In this document: piece by piece, positions 1 through 4,968 of the stretch
Layout: each line of letters starts with the position of its first letter
Numbering within the stretch: position 1 is the first letter of the stretch
DNA from: Hyphomonadaceae bacterium UBA1001
GTDB lineage: Bacteria > Pseudomonadota > Alphaproteobacteria > Caulobacterales > Aquidulcibacteraceae
Length of the DNA stretch: 6,788 nucleotides
Direction of reading: 5' to 3'
Assembly (NCBI GenBank): GCA_002291875.1
Contig: DBAV01000013.1
Coordinates: 1-6,788 of the forward strand
Program-made: the position numbers and the translations under genes
The notes under the pieces: generated by a model
Databases searched by the model: none
What the model was told of the DNA's origin: nothing
What the model saw: the letters and a program-made list of their open reading frames with translations, nothing else

Positions 1-213
1 ATCGGACCCGGGACCTATCCCGTGCGGGTTGGGAGTTTGAAGTAAGCGGCCACTGGATCAGCGTTTGGGGATAGGTCCCGGTGCTGCGCTGCGCTCCGGC
101 CGGGATGACGGTCTGGAAGTTCAAGACAGGAATATCATGCTGATATGCAACTGGGCTGACCGACAAGAATCGACCCCCCGTGCGCCCTGAACACCCTCAC
201 GCGGGCACCCACG
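1..213. other. Gene-free region at left end
   Basis: No credible coding region was found on either strand: candidate frames lack ribosome binding sites and family-like protein sequence. Besides the inverted repeat at 8-81 it contains a short palindrome at 132-146 (ATATCA-TGC-TGATAT), which could be a protein-binding site. The gene to the left of the window is not visible. Confidence 0.5.
8..110. repeat. Intergenic inverted repeat element
   Basis: Positions 8-21 (CCGGGACCTATCCC) recur as an exact reverse complement at 68-81, separated by 46 bases. The right arm continues into a GC-rich stretch ending in CCGGGATGACG at 100-110, where CCCGG (77-81) can also pair with CCGGG (100-104), so alternative hairpins are possible. 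Ends of the type CCGGGATGACG are common in short dispersed intergenic elements of alphaproteobacterial genomes, which suggests a repeat family member. That last step is inference: only this one copy is visible. There is no U-tract, so it does not look like an ordinary intrinsic terminator. Confidence 0.5.
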
Positions 214-246
214 AAAAAATCCCGGCCACGCGCGAGCGCGGCCGGG
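214..246 (-). terminator. Rho-independent terminator of the DUF883 operon
   Basis: Read on the minus strand, CCCGGCC (246-240) pairs with GGCCGGG (227-221). The inner bases extend the stem to about 11 pairs, including one G-T wobble, around a four-base loop. The stem is followed directly by A and then six Ts (220-214). It lies 24 bases past the stop codon of the holin-like gene, so it ends the two-gene minus-strand operon. The plus strand carries an A-run there, so it does not act in that direction. Confidence 0.88.
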
Positions 247-270
247 GAGAGCGTGTGGATTGCGTGACTC

Positions 271-732
271 TCAGGCTTCGTGAAACTGCTCGTCGAACAC
301 GTCCATCAGCATCGCCAGGACCGCCGGGAGGCGCACCGCCAGTACGCCGGCCACCACCGCGATCACGACCGCCACCAGGGGCGAGCGGTCGACAAACCGT
401 CGCGCGACGTTCGAAGCGCGCTGGATCGGGTTGGGATGGTCGGACCGTGCCTCGGGATCGCCCGAATGGCGCCCTTCGCCGCGGTGGAGGCGGCGCGAAT
501 GGTCGCTGTCGTGACCGTCCTTCTTGCGCATGCGTGCGGCAAGAATGCCTGCAGGGATCAGGAACAGCGCGGCGACCAGCAAAGGTGCGTGAACAGGATC
601 AACGACCCGCTCGAGCACCCGCGCCAGCCAGACGCTGAGCCAGACAATGCCGATGATCGCTGCGGCGGCGAGGGCGACGAATCCCGCCCCCGCCGCCTGA
701 GCTTCCTTGATCCGGGAGCTCAGGTTGAACAT
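271..732 (-). CDS. Small membrane protein, holin-like (YqjE-type position)
   Basis: The 153-residue protein has predicted membrane segments at about residues 17-40, 48-67 and 118-143. Between the second and third lies a strongly hydrophilic, His/Arg/Asp-rich loop (about 68-116). The start is the ATG at 732-730, whose first base is the last base of the upstream stop codon (TGATG), which points to translational coupling with the DUF883 gene. Small holin-superfamily or YqjE-like membrane proteins often sit directly downstream of YqjD/DUF883 genes, and this gene fits by position, size and topology. I see no decisive family motif, so the family name is inference. The EcfG-type promoter upstream of the operon predicts induction under general stress. 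Reading upstream in frame past 732 would add a sequence lacking any membrane-protein character, so that longer form was not chosen. Confidence 0.75.
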   Translation of the reverse strand: MFNLSSRIKEAQAAGAGFVALAAAAIIGIVWLSVWLARVLERVVDPVHAPLLVAALFLIPAGILAARMRKKDGHDSDHSRRLHRGEGRHSGDPEARSDHPNPIQRASNVARRFVDRSPLVAVVIAVVAGVLAVRLPAVLAMLMDVFDEQFHEA

Positions 733-1052
733 CAGCGACGGCCGCCGGCCAGCATCAGGCCGACCAGCACGCCGACGGCCGCGGCGATGCCCAGCGTCAT
801 GCCCGGACGGCTGCGGACCTGGGTCTGGACCATGTTCATCGCCTCGTGGCGGTACTGGTCGAACGACTGCGAGGCGTCGGCCAGCTTGGCCTTGGCTTCG
901 GTCTTGATGTTGCTGGCCAGGCGCGAGACGTCCTGCTTGACGTCGCGGGCCGAGTCCTTGAGCTCGCGCGAGGTTTCGCGCGCGGTGATGCCGACGTCGT
1001 TCATGCCGCCATTGCCAGGGGTGGTGTTGATGCCGGTGGTGGCGTTCGCCAT
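732..1052 (-). CDS. DUF883 (YqjD/ElaB-like) membrane-anchored protein
   Basis: The 106-residue protein has the DUF883 layout. A Gly/Asn/Thr-rich N-terminus (1-20) is followed by a long charged amphipathic helix (about 22-80, likely coiled coil). The C-terminal membrane anchor spans about 86-103 and ends in GGRR, preceded by the family-typical RSRPGMTLG. In E. coli, YqjD and ElaB are tail-anchored inner-membrane proteins that associate with ribosomes in stationary phase, and YqjD expression depends on the stress sigma factor RpoS. A related role here is inference from family and regulation. The start is supported by GAGGAG at 1065-1060, seven bases before the ATG. An exact EcfG-type promoter lies 61 bases upstream of the start. 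It is the first gene of an operon with the overlapping holin-like gene and a strong terminator. Confidence 0.9.
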   Translation of the reverse strand: MANATTGINTTPGNGGMNDVGITARETSRELKDSARDVKQDVSRLASNIKTEAKAKLADASQSFDQYRHEAMNMVQTQVRSRPGMTLGIAAAVGVLVGLMLAGGRR

Positions 1053-1113
1053 GGGATGTCTCCTCGTGGTGGATCGAGGCAAGACGGGCCCGCTGCCCGT
1101 TTGCTGCGCCGGA

Positions 1114-1138
1114 AACGTCGCGATGCGGTTCGGGTTCC
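1114..1138 (-). promoter_or_regulatory. EcfG-type general stress promoter for the DUF883 operon
   Basis: On the minus strand, GGAAC (1138-1134) is followed after exactly 16 bases by CGTTT (1117-1113). This matches the established alphaproteobacterial general stress consensus GGAAC-N16/17-CGTT. The start codon lies 61 bases downstream, giving a leader of about 50-55 bases. The -35 element is one arm of a palindrome shared with the divergent promoter at 1148-1172. Confidence 0.88.
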
Positions 1139-1147
1139 AGCCCGCGC

Positions 1148-1172
1148 GGAACCGAGTGCAGGGGCCCGCGTT
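1148..1172 (+). promoter_or_regulatory. EcfG-type general stress promoter for the lipid kinase gene
   Basis: GGAAC (1148-1152), 16 bases, then CGTT (1169-1172) is an exact consensus match. It lies 39 bases before the kinase start codon, with a short leader expected. Its -35 box stands nine bases from the -35 box of the divergent promoter. Confidence 0.87.
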
Positions 1173-1211
1173 GGCCGCTGGATTTCCAGCACTCCTTGGT
1201 GGACGCCCCTG

Positions 1212-2171
1212 ATGCTGCAGCTGGTTCAACCGCTTGAAGCCCCCACACCCGCGCAGACCGCAATCCTCGTGGTCAATCGCACCGCCGGCACGATCGCCGG
1301 CCTGCCGGTCGCCGATGTTGCCGCACGCGTCACGGCCGCGCTTGAAACCATGAGCGTTCACATGGTCGAGATCGGAGGCGACGATACGGCGGCGATTCTC
1401 GACCGGGCCCTCGAGGGCGGGGCGCACACCCTGGTCGCGCTGGGCGGGGATGGCACCGCGCGGGTGTGCGCCCGCCACGCGATGAAGCATGACGTTCCGA
1501 TCATTCCCCTGCCGGGCGGAACCATGAACGTGCTGGCCAAGCGGGTATTCGGGCATGGCGAGCTGGACCGGGCCATCGCCGATCTGGCGGCGCTGCGGCC
1601 GGCGGTCCTGAATGTGGGATCGGTCGGGGGTGAGCCCTTCTTCCTGTCGGCGGCCTTCGGCTTTGCCGGACCCCTGGCGCGCCTGCGCGAGGCCATGCGT
1701 CCCCCGCGCCGGTTCGATGCCTTGGCTGCAGCCGCGAGCGCGTGTGCGCGGGGGCTGGGCCCGTCGCTGCGCGGGGGGATTGGCTGGCGCGTGGCCGACG
1801 GCACCTGGCAGCGGGCGCACACCCTGGCAATCGCGCTGGGTTCGGTGGACCGGGTGGTGGCGCCGGACAGCGCGGCGCTGACCGAACGCGATGTCGCCGT
1901 CGAGGCGGTCGCGGTGAACCTGCGCACCGGCTGGGACGTGGCGCGGCTGTCGCTGGCAGCGCTGGGCAAGGGCTGGCGCAAATCACCCGTGATCGAAGTG
2001 ACGCGCGGCCTGCACGTCGAGCTGGACCTCAGGACGCGCAGGCCCCTGGCCGTGCTGGATGGCGAGCCCATGCGCCTTGGCCGGTCAGCGCGCGTGGACG
2101 TGCATGCCGGCGCGCTGAAGATCATGGTGCCTGCCCATCGGCCCTGCGAAAGCCTGCCCCCGGCGGTCTGA
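1212..2171 (+). CDS. Diacylglycerol/sphingosine-kinase-like lipid kinase (YegS type)
   Basis: The 319-residue protein belongs to the DAGK catalytic-domain family, which transfers phosphate from ATP to lipid alcohols such as diacylglycerol. Strand 1 with VVNRTAG is at residues 20-26 and the nucleotide-binding GGDGT at 78-82. A second glycine motif, PLPGGTMNVLAK, is at 99-110, where many relatives have PLGTGNDFAR. The C-terminal DGEP at 283-286 corresponds to the conserved DGE. The length suits the family (about 290-330). The start at 1212 keeps strand 1 intact and is the nearest ATG, but its Shine-Dalgarno (GGTGGA at 1198-1203) is weak. No membrane segment is evident; the enzyme probably acts at the cytoplasmic membrane face. 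An exact EcfG-type promoter precedes it, which suggests a role in lipid turnover or remodelling under stress. The actual substrate cannot be told from the sequence. Confidence 0.9.
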   Translation: MLQLVQPLEAPTPAQTAILVVNRTAGTIAGLPVADVAARVTAALETMSVHMVEIGGDDTAAILDRALEGGAHTLVALGGDGTARVCARHAMKHDVPIIPLPGGTMNVLAKRVFGHGELDRAIADLAALRPAVLNVGSVGGEPFFLSAAFGFAGPLARLREAMRPPRRFDALAAAASACARGLGPSLRGGIGWRVADGTWQRAHTLAIALGSVDRVVAPDSAALTERDVAVEAVAVNLRTGWDVARLSLAALGKGWRKSPVIEVTRGLHVELDLRTRRPLAVLDGEPMRLGRSARVDVHAGALKIMVPAHRPCESLPPAV

Positions 2172-2174
2172 CCG

Positions 2175-2199
2175 GGAACCGGGGCGAGCGCGGGACGTT
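2175..2199 (+). promoter_or_regulatory. EcfG-type general stress promoter for glycine-zipper lipoprotein
   Basis: GGAAC (2175-2179), 16 bases, then CGTTT (2196-2200) is an exact consensus match. It begins four bases after the kinase stop codon. The leader to the lipoprotein start at 2302 is about 95 bases, longer than at the other promoters of the window. It includes a pyrimidine-rich tetranucleotide tract at 2263-2284. Confidence 0.87.
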
Positions 2200-2262
2200 T
2201 CACAGCGGGCCCCTCAAGCGGCGGGCTGCCCGCGAACATCGCGGCGCCCCATGGACCCGGGG

Positions 2263-2284
2263 CTTGCTTGCTTCCTTCCTTCCT
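2263..2284 (+). repeat. CTTG/CTTC tetranucleotide tract in leader
   Basis: Two CTTG units (2263-2270) are followed by three CTTC units (2271-2282) and a CT, ending five bases before the ribosome binding site GGAGAG (2289-2294). It lies in the untranslated leader of the lipoprotein gene. Five units is short for a phase-variable repeat, so a function is uncertain. Confidence 0.5.
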
Positions 2285-2301
2285 GTCCGGAGAGACGTCA
2301 C

Positions 2302-2646
2302 ATGCGTACAGCCTTTCTGATTGCCGGTGCCGCTGCACTGGCTGCCGCCTGCACCACCACCGGCAATGTCGAGCGCAATGCCGCCACCGGCGCCGTACTG
2401 GGCGGGGCCGCGGGTGCTGTGATCGGCAACAATGTCGGCGACGGTGATGCCGGCCGCGGGGCCGCGATCGGCGCCGGTGTCGGGGCCATCGCCGGTGCGG
2501 CGCGCGGCTATTCCCAGGACCAGCGCGCCACCGAGTGCGCCCAGAACACGCGCCAGCCGCTGCACCGCGATGCCCGCACGGGCGGTTCGTACTATTATGT
2601 ACCAGGCACCAACCGTACCTGCTGGTCGGACGGCCGTCCGCGCTGA
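2302..2646 (+). CDS. Glycine-zipper lipoprotein (OsmB/YMGG-like)
   Basis: The 114-residue precursor has a lipoprotein signal peptide: MR, a hydrophobic stretch at 4-16, and Cys17 after LAAA as the probable lipidated residue. Residues 29-69 form a glycine zipper, a GxxxG-rich double membrane-associated segment (GAVLGGAAGAVIG, then GAAIGAGVGAIAGAA), as in OsmB-like and YMGG-type proteins. The C-terminal tail (71-114) is hydrophilic with two cysteines (79 and 107) and a Tyr triplet (97-99). The protein is probably attached to the outer membrane or periplasmic leaflet; OsmB is an osmotic and stationary-phase lipoprotein in E. coli. The start at 2302 has GGAGAG seven bases upstream. An in-frame ATG at 2251 would bury the signal peptide behind 17 residues and is rejected. 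It has its own EcfG-type promoter and terminator. Confidence 0.9.
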   Translation: MRTAFLIAGAAALAAACTTTGNVERNAATGAVLGGAAGAVIGNNVGDGDAGRGAAIGAGVGAIAGAARGYSQDQRATECAQNTRQPLHRDARTGGSYYYVPGTNRTCWSDGRPR

Positions 2647-2673
2647 TCCCGCAAGCCAAAGACCATCGCAAGG

Positions 2674-2708
2674 GGCCGCGCCGCCAGACCGGGGGCGCGG
2701 CCTTTTTT
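2674..2708 (+). terminator. Rho-independent terminator after glycine-zipper gene
   Basis: GGCCGCGCC (2674-2682) pairs perfectly with GGCGCGGCC (2694-2702) around an 11-base loop, followed by six Ts (2703-2708). It lies 27 bases after the lipoprotein stop and isolates that gene from the DUF892 gene downstream. Confidence 0.92.
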
Positions 2709-2758
2709 GCGTGCGTGGCGCGCTGCGCAGGCACCGCGCGCCTCTCCGGTGACCGCGC

Positions 2759-2783
2759 GGAACCCCAGCGCCCGGCCCCGGTT
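2759..2783 (+). promoter_or_regulatory. Near-consensus EcfG-type promoter for DUF892 gene
   Basis: GGAAC (2759-2763), 16 bases, then GGTT (2780-2783) differs from the consensus only in the first base of the -10 box. It lies between a strong terminator and the DUF892 start at 2839, where a promoter is required, and the spacing to the start (55 bases) resembles the exact promoters in the window. Confidence 0.7.
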
Positions 2784-2838
2784 CTTGAGGCGGCAGCGAA
2801 CCGGCTGCCCAAACCTTCATCATCGCGAGGACACGACC

Positions 2839-3345
2839 ATGGCCGCACCGGAAAATCTGGCGGAACTCTATGCCGAGGAACTCAAGGACCTGTGGTCCGC
2901 CAACACCATGATGCAGAAGACCGTCGAGCAGATGGCCGAAGCCGCCGAGGACGACCGGCTCAAGGACAGGCTGCGCGACTCGGCGGCCCAGATCGCCTCG
3001 CACACCCAAATCCTGCGCCAGCTGCTCGAGCAGGCCGGCGAGGATGCCGCGCCCGAGCACTGCAAGGGCATGGAAGGGCTGACCAAGGAAGCGCGCAAGC
3101 ATGCGCTGGACGAAGAGTTCGATGAGCCCGCCCTGCGCGACGTTGCGCTGATCGCCCAGTATCAGCGGATGGCCCACTACGGCATCAGCGGTTTCGGCAC
3201 CGCCGCCGCCCTGGCCGATGCACTGGGCCGCAAGGACCAGGCGAGCCGGCTGCGTGACATCGTCAAGGACAAGTATGGCTCGGACCAGTATCTGACGGAT
3301 CTCGCCGAACGGGCGGTCAACGTCGAGGCCGCCCGGGCTGCCTGA
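2839..3345 (+). CDS. DUF892 (YciE/YciF) ferritin-like protein
   Basis: The 168-residue protein is a four-helix ferritin-like member of DUF892. It opens with LAELYAEELKDLWSAN (7-22), has HCKGMEGL at 74-81, and carries the RDVALIAQYQRMAHYGISGFGT stretch at 100-121, all subfamily hallmarks. There is no signal peptide, so it is cytosolic. E. coli YciE/YciF are stress-induced proteins of unclear biochemistry. Compared with metal-binding relatives from memory, several expected carboxylates are absent: Asn22 stands where SAE is usual, and MAHYG at 111-115 where an EHYE-like motif is usual. Metal binding is therefore doubtful, although this WSAN/QYQRM form is itself a recurring subfamily. The start has GAGGA (2827-2831) seven bases upstream. 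It is a single-gene unit between a terminator and the next promoter. Confidence 0.92.
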   Translation: MAAPENLAELYAEELKDLWSANTMMQKTVEQMAEAAEDDRLKDRLRDSAAQIASHTQILRQLLEQAGEDAAPEHCKGMEGLTKEARKHALDEEFDEPALRDVALIAQYQRMAHYGISGFGTAAALADALGRKDQASRLRDIVKDKYGSDQYLTDLAERAVNVEAARAA

Positions 3346-3378
3346 TGCAACAGTATCGGTGGCAGCACGGATCGGGTC

Positions 3379-3403
3379 GGAACGAAGTGGGCCGAGCGAC
3401 GTT
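3379..3403 (+). promoter_or_regulatory. EcfG-type general stress promoter for GlsB-like gene
   Basis: GGAAC (3379-3383), 16 bases, then CGTT (3400-3403) is an exact consensus match. It lies 66 bases before the preferred start codon at 3470 and 33 bases after the DUF892 stop codon. A second GGAAC at 3429-3433 has no CGTT at the right distance. Confidence 0.88.
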
Positions 3404-3469
3404 GCCCCGTCACTTCACAGCTGGACGCGGAACGAACCCGCGATCCGCCTCCAAGAAAGGACTATGGAC

Positions 3470-3739
3470 ATGACTTTTCTGCTCGTCATCCTGGTCGGTG
3501 GCGTCCTTGGCTGGCTCGCCAGCATCGTGATGCGCACGGACGCCCAGCAGGGCCTGATCCTGAACATCGTGGTCGGCATTGTCGGCGCCTTCGTGGCCGG
3601 CATCCTGCTGACCCCGCTGCTGGGCGGCGCGCCGATCACGGCCGGGGCCTTCGACCTGCGTTCGCTGGTGGTGTCCTTCCTGGGCGCGGTGGTGCTGCTG
3701 GCGGTGGTGAACCTGTTCACCCGCGGGCGTGTGCGCTGA
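3470..3739 (+). CDS. GlsB/YeaQ/YmgE family small membrane protein
   Basis: The 89-residue, very hydrophobic protein has three predicted membrane segments (about 2-20, 29-51 and 65-83). It shows the family-typical GGVLGWLASIVM near the start, LNIVVGIVGAFVAGILL in the middle, and a short basic C-terminus (TRGRVR). The family is often called transglycosylase-associated, although no enzyme activity is established; several members are stress-induced. I chose the ATG at 3470, eight bases after AAAGGA (3456-3461). The in-frame ATG at 3464 is only two bases from that site and would add Met-Asp. An exact EcfG-type promoter precedes the gene and a hairpin terminator follows it, so it is monocistronic. 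Confidence 0.9.
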   Translation: MTFLLVILVGGVLGWLASIVMRTDAQQGLILNIVVGIVGAFVAGILLTPLLGGAPITAGAFDLRSLVVSFLGAVVLLAVVNLFTRGRVR

Positions 3740-3766
3740 CAGGGTCGCACCACCACCGGACCATTG

Positions 3767-3795
3767 GGGCCGCGGCGCACATGCCGCGGCCCTTT
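3767..3795 (+). terminator. Hairpin terminator after GlsB-like gene
   Basis: GGGCCGCGGC (3767-3776) pairs perfectly with GCCGCGGCCC (3783-3792) around a six-base loop and is followed by only three Ts. It sits between the convergent GlsB-like and bicarbonate transporter genes. The short T-run makes it weaker than the other terminators by sequence. It may also slow transcription coming from the minus-strand side, which lacks a T-run of its own. Confidence 0.75.
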
Positions 3796-3817
3796 CGCCG
3801 TCAAGGCACCGGGCGCA

Positions 3818-4798
3818 TCAGTTCAGCAGCCCGTACCAGAAGCGCGTGATTTCGTAGATCACCGGCACGCCGACGATCAGCATGAACGGGAAGGTGATCC
3901 CCAGCGAGCCGGTCAGATAGATCCCCGGGTTTGCGGTGGGGAAGGTGGCGCGCACCGCCGCGGGCGCGTCGATATACGAGGCCGAGGCCGCGACCGCGCC
4001 CAGCACGAAGGCCGAGCCCAGCGGCAGGCCCGCCCAGACCGCCAGAAAGCTTCCCAGGCTGCCATTGATCATCGGCATCACCAGTCCGAAGGTGGCCATG
4101 CCGACGCCGACGCGGGCAAAGTCCTTGAGCTGGCGCGCGGCGGTCATGCCCATCTCGAGCAGGAACAGCACCAGCACGCCCCGGAACAGGTCCACGAAGA
4201 AAGGCTCGATACGCTCGAAGTTCTGCTCGCCGATTGCCCAGCCGATGAAGAGACCCCCGCCCAGAAGCACCAGGCCCCGCCCGCGCAAGGTTTCCAGCAG
4301 GATCGTGCCGATCGAGCCCGCCTCGCCATCCTGGCGGCTCATGGCGAAGCGCCCATAAAAGAGCGCCACCAGGATCGCGAGCTCCATCAGCGCCACAAGA
4401 CCCGTGACGAATCCCTCCATCGGTGTGCCGCGCGATTCGGCGAAGGCCCGCGCCACCACGAAGGTCACCGACGACACCGAGCCATAAAGGGCCGCCACCC
4501 CCGCCGCATTGGGCGTGTCGAACCGCAGGACGAAGCGCGCGACCAGAAAGGCCAGCAGTGGCAGCAGCAGGATCAGCGCAATGGTCACCCCCAGACCGCG
4601 TGCAATGTCCGAGAACTGGACCTGCGAGAGGCTCTGGCCGCCCTGAAGGCCGATCGAGAACAAAAGGAAGATCGCGAAGATCTTGATCACCGGCTCGGGG
4701 ATTTCGAGGTCGGATCGGATCAGAGTCGCAAGGACACCCAGCAGGAACGCCAGCGTGATGGGCGAAACCAGGTTGTTGTAGAGCACTTCGGTCGGCAT
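3818..4798 (-). CDS. SbtA-family sodium-dependent bicarbonate transporter
   Basis: The 326-residue polytopic membrane protein has about ten hydrophobic segments. It matches the Sbt_1 (DUF897) family, whose cyanobacterial founder SbtA imports bicarbonate with sodium. Family features are two inverted-repeat-like halves: LYGSVSSVTF at 104-113 in the first, ASASYIDAPAAVR at 271-283 in the second, and IYLTGSLGITFPF at 293-305 near the end. The start at 4798 is supported by AGAGGGGA (4812-4805) six bases upstream; the frame continues upstream but without membrane character. Cyanobacterial SbtA is about 370 residues, and the difference appears to lie partly in a short central cytoplasmic linker (about 151-172). 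No gene for the SbtB partner is nearby. In a heterotroph it might feed bicarbonate to carboxylases; this and the true substrate are inference. A one-mismatch EcfG-type promoter lies upstream. Confidence 0.88.
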   Translation of the reverse strand: MPTEVLYNNLVSPITLAFLLGVLATLIRSDLEIPEPVIKIFAIFLLFSIGLQGGQSLSQVQFSDIARGLGVTIALILLLPLLAFLVARFVLRFDTPNAAGVAALYGSVSSVTFVVARAFAESRGTPMEGFVTGLVALMELAILVALFYGRFAMSRQDGEAGSIGTILLETLRGRGLVLLGGGLFIGWAIGEQNFERIEPFFVDLFRGVLVLFLLEMGMTAARQLKDFARVGVGMATFGLVMPMINGSLGSFLAVWAGLPLGSAFVLGAVAASASYIDAPAAVRATFPTANPGIYLTGSLGITFPFMLIVGVPVIYEITRFWYGLLN

Positions 4799-4863
4799 CG
4801 GCGTCCCCTCTTGTTCAGCCGGGTGCCAGTGACCCGCGTGGGGCAAACTGGAAAATCGGAAAA

Positions 4864-4888
4864 AACGATTGTCGCGATGAGGTTTTCC
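4864..4888 (-). promoter_or_regulatory. Candidate EcfG-type promoter for SbtA-family gene
   Basis: On the minus strand GGAAA (4888-4884), 16 bases, then CGTTT (4867-4863) matches the general stress consensus except for the last base of the -35 box. It lies 65 bases before the start codon at 4798, the same spacing as the exact promoters in this window. The mismatch falls in a normally well-conserved position, so I treat it as a candidate. Confidence 0.45.
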
Positions 4889-4968
4889 GCGCGCCCGGAC
4901 GCCCCCCGATCCGTTGCCGGTCGGCTGTACCCTGTGCGAGGTGGCGCCCGGCACGAAAGGAGTTCATC

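Noticed and set aside
280..1212. Open frame on the plus strand across the DUF883 operon
   Set aside because: No family resemblance; the minus strand has the DUF883 anchor, ribosome binding site, coupled start and terminator.
2251..2301. Upstream in-frame ATG for the glycine-zipper lipoprotein
   Set aside because: It would place 17 polar residues before the signal peptide and lacks a ribosome binding site, whereas 2302 has GGAGAG at seven bases.
1358..2848. Long open frame (496 codons) on the minus strand over the lipid kinase and lipoprotein genes
   Set aside because: It is Arg/Pro/Ser-rich low-complexity sequence, crosses a terminator and two promoters, and is antisense to genes with clear motifs.
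3429..3449. Second GGAAC before the GlsB-like gene
   Set aside because: The bases 16-17 positions later are TCCA-like, not CGTT; the exact promoter at 3379-3403 explains the gene.
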